Part shown: positions 8,492 to 18,681 of the stretch, in pieces
How the letters are laid out: each line of letters opens with the position of its first letter
How positions within the stretch are numbered: the stretch's first letter is position 1
Origin: Alkalibacillus aidingensis
GTDB lineage: Bacteria; Bacillota; Bacilli; Bacillales; Alkalibacillaceae
Reading direction: 5' to 3'
NCBI RefSeq assembly: GCF_014595945.1
Contig: NZ_JABXWU010000009.1
Location: 1-64,000, forward strand
DNA: 64,000 nucleotides
The notes under the pieces: generated by a model
The model's input: the letters and a program-made list of their open reading frames with translations, nothing else
Told to the model about the DNA's origin: nothing
Database searches by the model: none
Program-made: the position numbers and the translations under genes

Positions 8492-9358
8492 TCACTCCTT
8501 CTCAATTGCTCCTATTATAGCTTCGATATCCTCTTGCTCCTGATTGTCTGAGTGAATACTCTTTCCTGTTATTTGTAGGGCAGTCTGAAATCCTTTCTGT
8601 AACGAACTCTTTGTTTGGAACTGGCTTAAATCAATTCCTAAGTTAACAATGGTCTGTGCAATTTCTGGCCTAATGCCTACCAGTATACAAGTAGCTCCCA
8701 ATAATCGTACTGCTTCTGCTGCTTGAATAATGTGATGAGCAACCATCGTATCAACGACTGGGACACCAGTAATGTCAATTAACACTACATCTGTTCGCTG
8801 TTTAACTACACCATTTAATAAATTTTCCATGATCATTTTGGCCCGATCTGTATCAATCATCCCAACCAGTGGCATGATCGTAATCTCATCCATAACTGGA
8901 ATTAACGGAGCTGATAACTCCTCTAAGGCCATCTTCTGAAGTGAAATAATATTATTCCAATTGCTAGAATACTCGTTTAGTAAGCGAACTTTAAGTGGAT
9001 CGATCCACTTGTTAACCCCATCCATTACCTCAATAAAAAAAGACTTACTCTCTTTGTTTGTTTTCTCTAAAATAAATCGAATACTAATCGAACGGAATTG
9101 CTGGAGACCTTCTGTGATATATCCGAATGGCCATCCTAAGTTAACAATCTTTTCAGCAAACTCATCTAATTCTTTAAGATTCTTAGCATCGGATTTTAAG
9201 CTTAATATAATTAAATCAGCAAACTCACGATTAATTTGTTCAATCATTTCATGAGAAATAGTTGAGCTATATTCGTTTAAAGCACCATTATCCAACTGAT
9301 TTAGCCAACGTTCTACCACTGTATCACTATGTTCTAAAACGATCTCTTTAAATTCCAT
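8492..9358 (-). CDS. rsbR: RsbR, stressosome co-antagonist
   Basis: A 288-residue protein with an N-terminal non-heme globin-like domain (about 1-150) and a C-terminal STAS domain (about 160-275). The two threonine positions known in RsbR are visible in GMIDTDRA and [10 protein letters not shown]. It is the sensory partner of RsbS. It is the first gene of the operon; a GGAGG site precedes the ATG. No paralogue is present in this window. Confidence 0.94.
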   Translation of the reverse strand: MEFKEIVLEHSDTVVERWLNQLDNGALNEYSSTISHEMIEQINREFADLIILSLKSDAKNLKELDEFAEKIVNLGWPFGYITEGLQQFRSISIRFILEKTNKESKSFFIEVMDGVNKWIDPLKVRLLNEYSSNWNNIISLQKMALEELSAPLIPVMDEITIMPLVGMIDTDRAKMIMENLLNGVVKQRTDVVLIDITGVPVVDTMVAHHIIQAAEAVRLLGATCILVGIRPEIAQTIVNLGIDLSQFQTKSSLQKGFQTALQITGKSIHSDNQEQEDIEAIIGAIEKE

Positions 9359-9554
9359 AACTCAAAAACCTCCTAAGTGAAACTCTTCCATATTATCAAT
9401 TTATCACTATATCACTTATTTTTCTACATTTTTCAGAAAACGAAAACAGCTCAAACAAAGGAAAGGACAAATTACCTAGACCCACCCTCAACCTTAATAA
9501 TATATTCATCAGAAATTCTATAAAGTCCTACATCTATAGAAAATTGACTTCACA

Positions 9555-9608
9555 AATAAAAAACGCCTTTTATAAATATGTCGTACTAACATACTCATAA
9601 AAGGCGTT
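9555..9608 (-). terminator. Intrinsic terminator after mazF
   Basis: A 12-bp stem (AACGCCTTTTAT and ATAAAAGGCGTT) closing a long AT-rich loop, followed on the minus strand by TTTTTTATTTG. It separates mazEF from rsbR. The rest of 9359-9619 is AT-rich and should hold the rsbR promoter, but I could not pick boxes with confidence. Confidence 0.75.
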
Positions 9609-9619
9609 CTGTCCTATTT

Positions 9620-9970
9620 TTACAAATCTAATAATCCTAAGCTGATTTGTAAGGCATCATCGACTTGACCCATTAAATATTCATCAAGTGTCGTAATTTT
9701 GTCTGTTAATCGCTGCTTATCAATCGTACGGATTTGCTCTAAAAGAATAACGGAATCACGTTCAAAGTCATATTTATCTGCATCTATTTCCACGTGTGTT
9801 GGTAATTTAGCTTTTTGAATTTGTGCTGTAATAGCTGCAACGATTACAGTTGGACTAAATCGATTACCTATATTATTTTGAATAATAAGCACTGGGCGAA
9901 CACCGCCTTGCTCAGAGCCTACCACGGGGGTCAGGTCTGCGTAGTAGACGTCGCCTCGTTTAACATACAA
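9620..9970 (-). CDS. mazF: MazF/EndoA mRNA interferase toxin
   Basis: A 116-residue MazF-family endoribonuclease, very close to B. subtilis EndoA (NdoA), which cuts RNA at UACAU. The residues known to matter there are present: Arg25 in GGVRPVL and Thr48 in AAIT. It follows its antitoxin by 5 bp, in the conserved position upstream of the SigB operon. Confidence 0.96.
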   Translation of the reverse strand: MYVKRGDVYYADLTPVVGSEQGGVRPVLIIQNNIGNRFSPTVIVAAITAQIQKAKLPTHVEIDADKYDFERDSVILLEQIRTIDKQRLTDKITTLDEYLMGQVDDALQISLGLLDL

Positions 9971-9975
9971 ATTAA

Positions 9976-10257
9976 TTACACCCCACTCACTAAGCGCTCT
10001 AGAGTGGTTTCAGCCTCCTCTTCAGCTTGGAAAGCTTCCGATGCGATATCTAAGTTGATATTTTTCATTTCTACATAACCACGGCGCATCATTTCTTTAA
10101 TTTTACGTTTCTTTTCTTGTTTCACATAGTTGTTAACAGCTTGCAGAATAAGCTGATGACGATCAACCATGTCCTCTTGATTATCAACTAATTCATCACA
10201 TTCATCAAGTAAAGATATCGGTAGATGGACAACTACCTCTTTCGAAGATTCAGACAT
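9976..10257 (-). CDS. mazE: MazE/EndoAI antitoxin
   Basis: A 93-residue ribbon-helix-helix protein (CopG-like; [16 protein letters not shown] near the N-terminus) with an acidic C-terminal tail ([11 protein letters not shown]) of the kind that wraps around MazF. It is transcribed ahead of the toxin, the usual order. Confidence 0.92.
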   Translation of the reverse strand: MSESSKEVVVHLPISLLDECDELVDNQEDMVDRHQLILQAVNNYVKQEKKRKIKEMMRRGYVEMKNINLDIASEAFQAEEEAETTLERLVSGV

Positions 10258-10358
10258 CCTTACACCCCCAACGTTTATACGAACAACAAATCTAAAAACA
10301 TCATAACATTATTCGCTAACTTTCGTAAAGGAAAATCTAACTCTTTCCTTGTTTAGCA

Positions 10359-11480
10359 TTAATGATTTATAAATACCCTCGGTACCCGTTGATTAATCAT
10401 ACAAGGAATTTCGTAATTGATCGTATCTAAATAGTCTGCCACTTCATCCATCGTAACCATTTCACCCTGGTTGACTCCGATCAATGTAACTTTCGTATCA
10501 ACGGGATAGGGTTGATTCAATTTAACCATGCATTGATCCATACAAATTCGCCCAACTAGCCGAAACTTCTTTCCATCTACCATAATAGAAAAGTTTTGTA
10601 GTTTGCGAGTCCACCCGTCACCATAGCCTATTGGAATGGTACCAATCCATTCGTTCTCTGTAGCTGTATAGGTAGCTCCATAACTAACTGATTCACCTGG
10701 TTCAATCTCTTTTACGTGCGTCAGCCGACTATGTAATGAGAATGCAGGCTTAAGAACTATATCAGATTCATTTCTAACTGTGTCTGATGGGTACAGTCCA
10801 TACATTCCTATGCCAAATCGTACGGCATCATACATAGATTCTGGGTATCTCATTGCAGCAGCAGAATTACCTACATGAACTTCAACCGTTTCCGTAAATT
10901 CACCTTTAAGCTCCTGAAGATATTTTTGAAATTGCACCAGCTGACTTTGTAAATAACTTTGATCTTCTTCATCGGCAGTAGCAAAATGTGTATAAATTCC
11001 TGTTATTTCTATTTTAGAAGAACAAACCTCATTTAATACATCATACGCTTCTAAAAACGTCCTTATACCTATACGGTTCATTCCTGTGTCAATTTTTAAA
11101 TGAATACTAAGCACATCATTTAAATGCTTCTTCGCTTCTTGAACCCACTCTTTCTGAAACACAGTAACAGTGATCTTATATTTAGCAGCAATTGGCGCGT
11201 CTTCTGGTCGAATTCTTCCAAGCACTAAAATAGGGATGTCTTGATAGTGTTGGCGTAATTTAATGGCCTCATCTAATAATGCAACAGCCAATCGATTAGC
11301 TCCTGCTTCAATTGCAGCTTTGGCCACTTCTACATCCCCATGACCATACGCATTTGCCTTCACAACGGCATAGATATTTTTTTGATCTTGATATAGCTTG
11401 CTGATTTCCCTGATATTGTGTTTGATCGCGATTAAGTCAACTTCTGCCCATGTGTCACGGTAAAAGTTATTTTCTTTCAT
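10359..11480 (-). CDS. alr: Alanine racemase
   Basis: A 373-residue fold type III PLP enzyme making D-alanine for peptidoglycan. The PLP lysine is Lys41 in VVKANAYGHGD, and the catalytic tyrosine of the partner subunit is in SYGATY. Length and the RFGIGMYGLYP motif are typical. It lies 100 bp upstream of mazEF, as in B. subtilis. An AAGAAGG site precedes the ATG. Confidence 0.96.
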   Translation of the reverse strand: MKENNFYRDTWAEVDLIAIKHNIREISKLYQDQKNIYAVVKANAYGHGDVEVAKAAIEAGANRLAVALLDEAIKLRQHYQDIPILVLGRIRPEDAPIAAKYKITVTVFQKEWVQEAKKHLNDVLSIHLKIDTGMNRIGIRTFLEAYDVLNEVCSSKIEITGIYTHFATADEEDQSYLQSQLVQFQKYLQELKGEFTETVEVHVGNSAAAMRYPESMYDAVRFGIGMYGLYPSDTVRNESDIVLKPAFSLHSRLTHVKEIEPGESVSYGATYTATENEWIGTIPIGYGDGWTRKLQNFSIMVDGKKFRLVGRICMDQCMVKLNQPYPVDTKVTLIGVNQGEMVTMDEVADYLDTINYEIPCMINQRVPRVFINH

Positions 11481-11562
11481 AAAGAATGACCTTCTTTTTT
11501 AGTCACATTATCCATCTCAAGTCCTTAAATTGTCAACACGTAGCCTAAATTGTTAAACCCAT

Positions 11563-11600
11563 AAGAAAAATGCCCAATGATAATGTTGGGCATTTTCTAG
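11563..11600 (-). terminator. Intrinsic terminator after the LolA-like gene
   Basis: Stem AAAATGCCCAA / TTGGGCATTTT around 11567-11596, with T-runs on either side; it separates the lipoprotein gene from alr. Confidence 0.75.
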
Positions 11601-11656
11601 TTTAGCTTTCTGCATATATAAATGAATAGTGAATCATACAAGTTAAATCACATACC

Positions 11657-12676
11657 TTACTTAACCGCTTGGACCTCAACAGACTGCGCAACTTCAATCA
11701 TTTCATTTTCAGTTAAAGACTCACTAGCAATAACAAATCTCATACCATCCTTCTCCCACTCTAGTGAGTTGTTAGTCATATGACCAACCGTGAATCCAAG
11801 GTCAACCATGTCACCACCAGCATGTACAGGGATCATTAAGCTTGTTGGATAAGTGTCATATTTCTCTTGAATAAGTGTGAAAGGTTTTTCCCCTTCATAA
11901 GAAAGAATGACACGTTCGCCATCTTCAAACTCAACAATTTCTTCGCTAGCAGGGGATGTTTCTTCTGGAACAAAGCTTGGGAAATACACTTCCATATCTT
12001 GCTCTTCCAACTCTGCCATCGTTGGGACACTAACTGCACCTTCAGAGAGGTTTTGTTCAGTATCAAACTCAGAATCGTCAATGTCTACATTAAATTCAAA
12101 AGAAGAGAAGTCTACTTCTACAATCGTATCTCCATTATGGTCTTGCACTCTCACTAAGGCAGGCTCATATGTGTCTTTATGGAAGTAAATTTCTTGGAAT
12201 GGTAACTGTTGATTACCCTGGTAATTTGTTTTCACTTTAAATACGTAATAATTCTCTGTCATCTGAAATTCTCTTTCACTATCATTAACTATGTCTTTAA
12301 CTAATGAAGTGTACAGATAGGGTTGGCTGTGATGTTCAGGCCAATCATTTTGGAACTTGTAACTCTTATTGATCGAAGGAGTTAGTACAAATACACCTTC
12401 ATCATTACGTAAAATGACCTGATTACCTTTTTCATCCGTTTGATTATTCATCACAACCTTGTAGTAATCTTCCTTCTTGTGCCACACGTCGATTTGGTAT
12501 TGTTGTGCTTCCTCTCCTGTGTTCATTGTCATTTCTGCAGTCGCCGTGAAACTCGACATGTCATCAACTTGGTTTTCAAGTGATTGTAGAACATCCTCCA
12601 CCGTCTCTTCGCCGCATGCTGTTAAAAAGATAGTTGTTAACATCATGGAAATGAAGAGCATTAGTTTTCTTTTCAT
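11657..12676 (-). CDS. LolA-like outer-surface lipoprotein (YdcC type)
   Basis: A 339-residue lipoprotein: signal peptide with lipobox LTAC at residues 18-21, then a LolA/MucB-like half-barrel (about 35-210) and a C-terminal DUF4367-like part. The B. subtilis homologue YdcC sits in the same place between acpS and alr and is sporulation-linked. The exact role is unknown. GAAGGAG precedes the start. Confidence 0.85.
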   Translation of the reverse strand: MKRKLMLFISMMLTTIFLTACGEETVEDVLQSLENQVDDMSSFTATAEMTMNTGEEAQQYQIDVWHKKEDYYKVVMNNQTDEKGNQVILRNDEGVFVLTPSINKSYKFQNDWPEHHSQPYLYTSLVKDIVNDSEREFQMTENYYVFKVKTNYQGNQQLPFQEIYFHKDTYEPALVRVQDHNGDTIVEVDFSSFEFNVDIDDSEFDTEQNLSEGAVSVPTMAELEEQDMEVYFPSFVPEETSPASEEIVEFEDGERVILSYEGEKPFTLIQEKYDTYPTSLMIPVHAGGDMVDLGFTVGHMTNNSLEWEKDGMRFVIASESLTENEMIEVAQSVEVQAVK

Positions 12677-12824
12677 TTGGACAACTCCTTCGCCTCATTT
12701 TTCATTGCTTGTTTAATTGACAAGCGATCTATTCAGTTGCGGTGACAATGTGCACATTGGATCCCTTTTTGTTACCCGCACTACACTATATGAGACAAGG
12801 TATTTGAATATGCAGACTAGCTAT

Positions 12825-13187
12825 TTAAACTTGTTCAATTATCACTTGAGCAACGACATAATGGCGACTATGAGAAATGGAAACAAATACAGATGGGTCC
12901 TGTTCACCGTTAACCCAAATACAAGGTTGTCCACTTTGATTAGATATAACTTCTAGTGACTGAAAAGAAATATCTTTACCGATTCCGGTCCCGGTTGCTT
13001 TACTATAAGCCTCTTTTGCTGCAAATCTACCAGCTAGAAATTCGATCTTTCTTCTATCATTTCTATAAGATTTGAAAGTTTCTTGTTCTTTTAGTGACAA
13101 TACTCTTCGGTAAAATCTTGGTTGTCTTTTATGGAGCCGTTTAATACGATCTAATTCGGTCAGATCAATTCCTATTCCTTTAATCAT
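12825..13187 (-). CDS. acpS: Holo-[acyl-carrier-protein] synthase
   Basis: A 120-residue phosphopantetheinyl transferase with the family motifs GIGIDLTELDRI at the N-terminus and FAAKEAYSKA in the middle (Asp8 and Glu bind Mg). It transfers the 4'-phosphopantetheine arm of CoA to ACP. The start is placed at ATG 13187, after AGAAGGG; an in-frame ATG at 13211 lacks a site. Confidence 0.95.
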   Translation of the reverse strand: MIKGIGIDLTELDRIKRLHKRQPRFYRRVLSLKEQETFKSYRNDRRKIEFLAGRFAAKEAYSKATGTGIGKDISFQSLEVISNQSGQPCIWVNGEQDPSVFVSISHSRHYVVAQVIIEQV

Positions 13188-13271
13188 GAAAACCCTTCTT
13201 TCTAATTGCATGATTAGATAATCATTAGTATTCTAAATGTATTGATATATGTAAAAAGAGAGGTGTTACTT

Positions 13272-13859
13272 GTGTTTTTTGTCCGTACCGAAAGCTTCCA
13301 GCAATTCCTGCGTTACTATCCTGTCATTTCCGCGATAATCGCCATTCACATCATTTTATTTTTAGGCGTCAATGTATCTGAGGAGCTTAGGTTACTGCTA
13401 CGTGGAGTAAATGTTTATATTACAGAGGCTGGTGAATATTGGCGTTTAATCACACCCATTTTTGTACATATTGGATTAATGCATTTTATCTTCAATTCGT
13501 TTAGTTTAATTTTATTCGGACCAGCTCTTGAAGTTATGTTAGGTAAAACTAAATTCATTTTAGCATATTTAACAACAGGGATACTTGCTAATGTCGCCAC
13601 TTTATTCTTAGCTGGGCCATGGTATGCTCACGTTGGCGCTTCCGGAGCAATCTTCGGGTTATTTGGTATTTACCTCTATCTATTATTTATGCGCCCAGAA
13701 TTACTTGATGCTAACAGTAGGCAAATCATTGTTCTAATCGTAATATTTGCTTTACTGATGACTTTTTTACGAACAGGTATTAACATTTATGCCCATATTT
13801 TTGGATTACTTGCAGGGTTAGCTATGGGGCCGTTACTGTTTACTCATTTTAAACGTTAA
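13272..13859 (+). CDS. Rhomboid family intramembrane serine protease
   Basis: A six-helix membrane protein of about 195 residues with the rhomboid motifs: HIGLMHFIFN, the nucleophile serine in GASGAIFG, and the catalytic histidine in AHIFGLLAGLAMG. It cuts transmembrane segments; substrates are unknown. The GTG start at 13272 is preceded by AGAGAGGTG. It is divergent from acpS, as ydcA is in B. subtilis. Confidence 0.92.
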   Translation: MFFVRTESFQQFLRYYPVISAIIAIHIILFLGVNVSEELRLLLRGVNVYITEAGEYWRLITPIFVHIGLMHFIFNSFSLILFGPALEVMLGKTKFILAYLTTGILANVATLFLAGPWYAHVGASGAIFGLFGIYLYLLFMRPELLDANSRQIIVLIVIFALLMTFLRTGINIYAHIFGLLAGLAMGPLLFTHFKR

Positions 13860-13893
13860 TACAATCATTGAAAGCTTAACAGGAGATGAACTT

Positions 13894-14814
13894 ATGGAAA
13901 AGAACCAATACACTCCATATATTGCCATTGTAATCGGAGTTATTGCCGTGTCCACCTCGGCAATCTTTGTAAGGTTAGCAGATGCGCCGTCATCGATTAT
14001 TGCGAATTACCGTTTATTATTAGCTGTATTAATCATGCTTCCTTATATTTTGTGGAAGCACCTTGGTGACTTTAAACATATCTCTAAACGCGATTGGTAT
14101 TTATCAGTCGCAGCAGGCGTCTTCTTGGCCCTCCATTTTATTTTATGGTTTGAATCACTCAACCATACGTCAGTTGCAAGCTCTGTCGTTTTAGTAACTA
14201 CACAGCCAATCTTCGCTTTTATTGGTACATATCTATTTTTCAAGGAACGCTTCTCTAGTGGGGCCGTCTTAAGCATGATCATCGCTTTTACAGGTAGTGT
14301 GATTATCAGCTGGGGGGATTTCCAAATTAGTGGCATGGCACTATTTGGAAACTTCCTAGCTTTGATGGGAGCTATCGCGGTCACAGGTTACTTCCTATTC
14401 GGACAAAATGTACGAAAAAGAGTCTCTTTAATGACCTACACATTTGTCGTATATGGAATTAGTTCTATTACTTTAATTCTATATAACTTAGTTTTAAACC
14501 AGCCCTTTACGGGGTATAGTGGCGAAACATGGATGTATTTTTTAGCACTAGCTATCGTCCCTACGTTCTTTGGTCATACATTATTTAATTGGGCTATTAA
14601 ATGGGTGAGTGCATCAACCATCACCATGGGAATCTTATTCGAACCAGTTGGTGCTTCGATTATGGCTTATTTTATACTAGATGAATTAATTACTTGGTCA
14701 CAATTTTTAGGTGGATCAATTGTCATCTCAGGGTTAATGTTGTTTATCATCAGTACATCAAAGAAACGAAAGGTCAAAGTGATTAATGATCAACGAACAT
14801 CAAGTCCAAATTAA
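13894..14814 (+). CDS. EamA/DMT family transporter
   Basis: A 306-residue protein with about ten membrane helices in two EamA repeats (about 10-140 and 155-290), ending in a basic cytoplasmic tail (SKKRKVKV). EamA proteins export metabolites; the substrate cannot be read from the sequence. AGGAGATG precedes the ATG. It is 34 bp after the rhomboid gene on the same strand. Confidence 0.87.
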   Translation: MEKNQYTPYIAIVIGVIAVSTSAIFVRLADAPSSIIANYRLLLAVLIMLPYILWKHLGDFKHISKRDWYLSVAAGVFLALHFILWFESLNHTSVASSVVLVTTQPIFAFIGTYLFFKERFSSGAVLSMIIAFTGSVIISWGDFQISGMALFGNFLALMGAIAVTGYFLFGQNVRKRVSLMTYTFVVYGISSITLILYNLVLNQPFTGYSGETWMYFLALAIVPTFFGHTLFNWAIKWVSASTITMGILFEPVGASIMAYFILDELITWSQFLGGSIVISGLMLFIISTSKKRKVKVINDQRTSSPN

Positions 14815-14846
14815 TTATAAAAATTTTAAATGAAGAGGTGATCTGA

Positions 14847-15707
14847 ATGACCATTCAATTTATGGTTGATGGTGGAGCAGACCTGCCAAAAGGTTTTGCC
14901 GAAAAATTTAATATTAAAACCATCCCACTAAACATCCATTTTAAAGACCAAGTTTATAAGGCTGGAGAGGAACTTACGATAGAAGAATATTACCAAAAGC
15001 TAAGTACAATTGAAGACCTTCCTAAGACTTCAGCCCCTAGTCCAAATGATTTTTATGAAGCGTTCAAGGCTATTGATCCATCAACTCCTATCTTGACGCT
15101 GTCGCTCTCAAAAAAATTAAGTGCTACCTATCAAAATGCGGTAATAGGTAGAGATATGCTATTAGATGAGGAACCTGATAGGAAAATTGAAGTCATCAAT
15201 ACTAAAACAGCTTCTTGTGGAATGACTTTGTTATTGAACGAGGCTATTAAAATGAAAGTAAAAAGTGTTGATTTTCATGAGATTGTGAATCAGACGAAAA
15301 AGAATGTAGAGAAAACCATCACCCTTTTCTCACTCATAACAGTCGAGAACCTAATTAAAGGTGGACGACTAGATAAAGTTAGAGGTGCTATTGCCAAAAC
15401 CCTAAATATAAAGCTGCTAATGAAAGCATCTGATGAAGGCGAGATTGAGGTTACGGAAAAGGTACGAGGTGAGAAAAAGGCACTTAGAAGACTGGTTGAA
15501 CAAATTAGTGATTATACTAAATCACTAGACGGGAATACAATTGCAATGACCCACAGTAACTGTGAAGATAAGGCTAAGCAAATCTTAAATCAAATTCGTG
15601 AAAAATATCATCAACAAGAGGAACATTTAGCTGAAATGGGTCCTCTTATAGCTAACTATGCCGGTGAAGGTGGATTAGTCATTTCATTTTTAGCCGACGA
15701 GTCATAA
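14847..15707 (+). CDS. DegV family fatty-acid-binding protein
   Basis: A 286-residue DegV protein (FakB-type). The N-terminal motif reads VDGGADLPKG where most family members have TDSTADLP, and the second motif ENLIKGGRLDKVRG is typical. DegV/FakB proteins bind fatty acids and present them to the FakA kinase. The changed N-terminal motif could alter ligand contacts. Confidence 0.88.
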   Translation: MTIQFMVDGGADLPKGFAEKFNIKTIPLNIHFKDQVYKAGEELTIEEYYQKLSTIEDLPKTSAPSPNDFYEAFKAIDPSTPILTLSLSKKLSATYQNAVIGRDMLLDEEPDRKIEVINTKTASCGMTLLLNEAIKMKVKSVDFHEIVNQTKKNVEKTITLFSLITVENLIKGGRLDKVRGAIAKTLNIKLLMKASDEGEIEVTEKVRGEKKALRRLVEQISDYTKSLDGNTIAMTHSNCEDKAKQILNQIREKYHQQEEHLAEMGPLIANYAGEGGLVISFLADES

Positions 15708-15740
15708 AAACAGGCGTGACCAACGAATCACGCCTGTTTT
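15706..15740. terminator. Bidirectional terminator, degV / MFS gene
   Basis: Stem AAAACAGGCGTGA / TCACGCCTGTTTT with an 8-base loop between convergent genes; A- and T-runs let it work in both directions. Confidence 0.85.
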
Positions 15741-15742
15741 AT

Positions 15743-17227
15743 TTATGATTCTTTCTTTTCAGGTGCTGGTGAAGTAAATGCGAATATAGCTGCTAGTAAT
15801 GGTAAAATCAAGGTTAGTAGCAATATTTCTGAATAGCCACCTTGCCAATCATAAAAGATTCCAAATGGCAGTGGACCTAATGCCGAACCGATGACCATCA
15901 CACTCTGAGCAATACTCTTAATACTACCAAGGTGCTGTCTTCCAAAATAGTTTGGCCAAACAATATTTAAAGTGATCCTCTCAAAACCATGAGCCATTCC
16001 CCAAATAACTCCATAGATGATAAATCCTACAGCACTTTGAGTTTGCCATAACCAAAGAATGGCTAAAATATGAATCATAAATGTTGCTGCTAAAACGACA
16101 TTTACTTTGAAGCGATCTACTAAATAACCAGTAACAAATGTTACAGGAAAGCCGATAATCGCCATCAAGGATAATACAATAGCAGCAACTTCCGGTGTTA
16201 ACCCTTTTCCTTCAGAAATCGATACTAAGTGGAACGTAATACCTGTATTCGTTAAGGCAGGAACACTAACACAAAATAAGACCATCCAAAAAGCGCGAGT
16301 TTTCATCGCTTCTTTTAAAGTCCAACTTACCTCATTATCTTCAGTCTCTTCTTGTTCGTCTTGCTTTTCACCGTGATCACTAGTCGATGTTTTTTTCATA
16401 TAACGGTTTTTAATTAACATCATGACACCAATGAGTGAAGCAGCAAATAATAATATCCTCCAAAAAGTAGCTGGGAACCAAGGGAATAAACCTTGGAGAT
16501 AGTCATCAATCGGTGGAATGACTGTCAGTAATATTAAAGCTGAGAGACTAACCATAAAGAACAGTGGAAGGCGCGACGGACCTTTTGACTGAATTGTTTT
16601 TCGCCTACCATCAATCACTTCTCCTATGTCTTCAGGCTTATTTCGGACAAAAAATAACGCTAAAGGAACAAAGATTACTGCTAGCGATACACTCCATATT
16701 CCCCAAGCCATTCGCCAACCAAATATATCTATTAAAAAGGCATTTAGAGGTGGAATTAACGCAGCTCCTGCAAATCCACCAATAGCCATCACACTAAGAG
16801 CTCTTCCTCTTTTTCTCATAAACCATTGAGGGACGAGCGTATTAGGAAGTAATGTCATTGACCCTTGACCAAATAAGCGTAGCATGAAAAAGCCCAAAAA
16901 CATCATAATGGGTCCAACAATCAACGCGTTCCATAAGGTCGCAAAAGCTAGAGCAAGCCCAATGATTACCATCATCACACGCTGCCCATATAAATCAGCT
17001 AGTTTACCGATCGTAAATAGTAGAAAACCGGCACACAATGTAGCTGTTGAGTACAACCCAGAAACTAATGAACGGGAATAATCAAAATCTTCTATGTAAT
17101 ATTCGATAAACATGGAGATAGCAAAAGTCTGTCCTGGCCCAGAGAAAAATACACTCAAAGCTGAAACCAATACAATTACCCAGCCATAATAAAAAGGTGT
17201 GTTTGGAACTTGATTATTTGGTAGCAT
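15743..17227 (-). CDS. Major facilitator superfamily transporter
   Basis: A 494-residue MFS protein with about twelve membrane helices and a long charged central loop (about 275-300, rich in Asp/Glu/Lys). The N-terminal YYGWVIVLVSAL and GKLADLYGQR (MFS loop 2-3 motif) resemble OFA/monocarboxylate-type members. The substrate is not identifiable. It stands alone between terminators. Confidence 0.85.
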   Translation of the reverse strand: MLPNNQVPNTPFYYGWVIVLVSALSVFFSGPGQTFAISMFIEYYIEDFDYSRSLVSGLYSTATLCAGFLLFTIGKLADLYGQRVMMVIIGLALAFATLWNALIVGPIMMFLGFFMLRLFGQGSMTLLPNTLVPQWFMRKRGRALSVMAIGGFAGAALIPPLNAFLIDIFGWRMAWGIWSVSLAVIFVPLALFFVRNKPEDIGEVIDGRRKTIQSKGPSRLPLFFMVSLSALILLTVIPPIDDYLQGLFPWFPATFWRILLFAASLIGVMMLIKNRYMKKTSTSDHGEKQDEQEETEDNEVSWTLKEAMKTRAFWMVLFCVSVPALTNTGITFHLVSISEGKGLTPEVAAIVLSLMAIIGFPVTFVTGYLVDRFKVNVVLAATFMIHILAILWLWQTQSAVGFIIYGVIWGMAHGFERITLNIVWPNYFGRQHLGSIKSIAQSVMVIGSALGPLPFGIFYDWQGGYSEILLLTLILPLLAAIFAFTSPAPEKKES

Positions 17228-17359
17228 GTCTTAACCTTCTTTCAAATAATTACCTCATTACTCTAACATTTGTACATTCTACCATAACTAGAAGGTTAAA
17301 ATGAATAGTTTAAGAGTTTGTCCATTTCGAAGCTGGTACATCATCTAAATTAGTTTACG

Positions 17360-17388
17360 AAAAAAGCCTCTCCCATAGGAAAGGCTAA
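17360..17388 (-). terminator. Intrinsic terminator after the YppG-like gene
   Basis: Minus-strand stem AGCCTTTCC / GGGAGAGGCT followed by TTTTTTCG; it starts within the stop codon of the YppG-like gene. Confidence 0.7.
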
Positions 17389-17873
17389 CTCTCACTATCA
17401 CTTCTCACCATTGAATTCAACCCTTTAATCACTGGAGAAATTTGTTGGGTAATCTGAACGACTTGCCCTAACGTCTTAAATACCTTATCTAAATCGATCT
17501 CGCCATCTTCACCTTGAAAATATTGCATAAGCGCTTGTTTTTGCGATGGTGTCATGGGTTGTTGGTCACCAGGTTGAAAAGCACCATATTCAGAGAACGG
17601 TTGGTAACCTTCATTCCACCCTGAGCCTAAATCAAACTGTGAGTTGGTTAATGGTTGATATTCAGGGTTGAAAAAAGCCTGTGATTGATATTGTGGTTGA
17701 TACTGAAAATAATCTAACGGTTGATCAGACGGATTCGTTGAATAACCATACAGTGACGGATCGTACAGATGCTCTAAATGATAGCCAGCTCCTGATTGAC
17801 CATATGGATTTTGGGAATAGGGATAGTATGGATACTGCATCCATGGGTAACTACCGTAGTGATTTGGATACAT
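17385..17873 (-). CDS. YppG-like spore coat-type protein
   Basis: A 162-residue protein. The first two thirds are low-complexity and rich in Tyr, Gln, Pro, Asn and Gly, with repeated QPL/YQP pieces. The C-terminal 40 residues (GEDGEIDLDKVFKTLGQVV, then SPVIKGL) match the conserved YppG tail. YppG proteins are seen in spore-forming Bacillaceae and are thought to be coat-associated. There is no signal peptide, as expected of proteins made in the mother cell. Confidence 0.68.
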   Translation of the reverse strand: MYPNHYGSYPWMQYPYYPYSQNPYGQSGAGYHLEHLYDPSLYGYSTNPSDQPLDYFQYQPQYQSQAFFNPEYQPLTNSQFDLGSGWNEGYQPFSEYGAFQPGDQQPMTPSQKQALMQYFQGEDGEIDLDKVFKTLGQVVQITQQISPVIKGLNSMVRSDSES

Positions 17874-18030
17874 CCTCTCTCCTACCTTTCTATTGACATT
17901 TAAGGGGCTAACACCTATATAAATTAGTTTATGAGAATGAAGTGAAGTGTGTGTTTATCACGGTATCATAAAACAGTTTGAACTTATTGTAGTTTTTGGC
18001 ATAATGAAATAAGAATTAGGAGGGAATAAC

Positions 18031-18642
18031 ATGATTGAAGATACTGGGGAACGCGTCATTCCAAAAATGATGGACCCAATGAATCCACTACTATTAGAAC
18101 ATATAGCCAGATACCAATTCGCTTTACCGTACCTCCATGGAAGAGTACTCGATCTATCCTGTGGGGCGGGATATGGCAGTCACATGATTGCTAAGCGTCG
18201 TAAAAAGGAAGTTGAAGAAGTAATAGGTGTTGACCTTGATCCTGATATTATTAAATATGCCAAAGGTGAATACTATCACCCTAAAACACAGTTTATGGTT
18301 GCCAATGCTATTGACGAGTCATTGGTGGACCAAATCGGAACGTTTGATGCGATTGTTAGCTTCGAGACCATTGAACACATTGTAGAAGAGGAAGCGTTAT
18401 TAAATAACTACCATCGTTTATTAAAACCGGGTGGTACTTTGATTGTCTCTACCCCCTTTGGACAAGGGCGTGGTAAACCATGTGGCTCTCCGTTTCACGT
18501 CCACCAACTCACACCAGAAGAGTTTAAAGACTTATTTACCAATTATGCTGAAGCTCAATTTTACTATCAAAACGGGGTGTTAATCGAACCCAAACGTGAA
18601 GATGTTCGATACCCATTAGGAATAGCTGTTTGTAAAAAGTAA
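18031..18642 (+). CDS. Class I SAM-dependent methyltransferase
   Basis: A 203-residue Rossmann-fold methyltransferase with motif I VLDLSCGAGYGSHMI, the acidic loop GVDLDPD, and motif IV AIVSFETIEHI. The substrate is unknown. TTAGGAGGG precedes the ATG. It is a single-gene unit followed by a strong terminator. Confidence 0.87.
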   Translation: MIEDTGERVIPKMMDPMNPLLLEHIARYQFALPYLHGRVLDLSCGAGYGSHMIAKRRKKEVEEVIGVDLDPDIIKYAKGEYYHPKTQFMVANAIDESLVDQIGTFDAIVSFETIEHIVEEEALLNNYHRLLKPGGTLIVSTPFGQGRGKPCGSPFHVHQLTPEEFKDLFTNYAEAQFYYQNGVLIEPKREDVRYPLGIAVCKK

Positions 18643-18645
18643 TAA

Positions 18646-18675
18646 AGGCAGGGACCTTATCTTAAGTCCCTGCCT
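18646..18675. terminator. Terminator hairpin between convergent genes
   Basis: Perfect 10-bp stem AGGCAGGGAC / GTCCCTGCCT with a 10-base loop. T-runs are weak on both sides, so termination efficiency is uncertain. Confidence 0.6.
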
Positions 18676-18681
18676 AATGAT

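Noticed and set aside
9620-10257. Toxin-antitoxin module as a mobile defence island
   Set aside because: mazEF lies in its conserved Bacillaceae position between alr and rsbR, with no sign of transfer.
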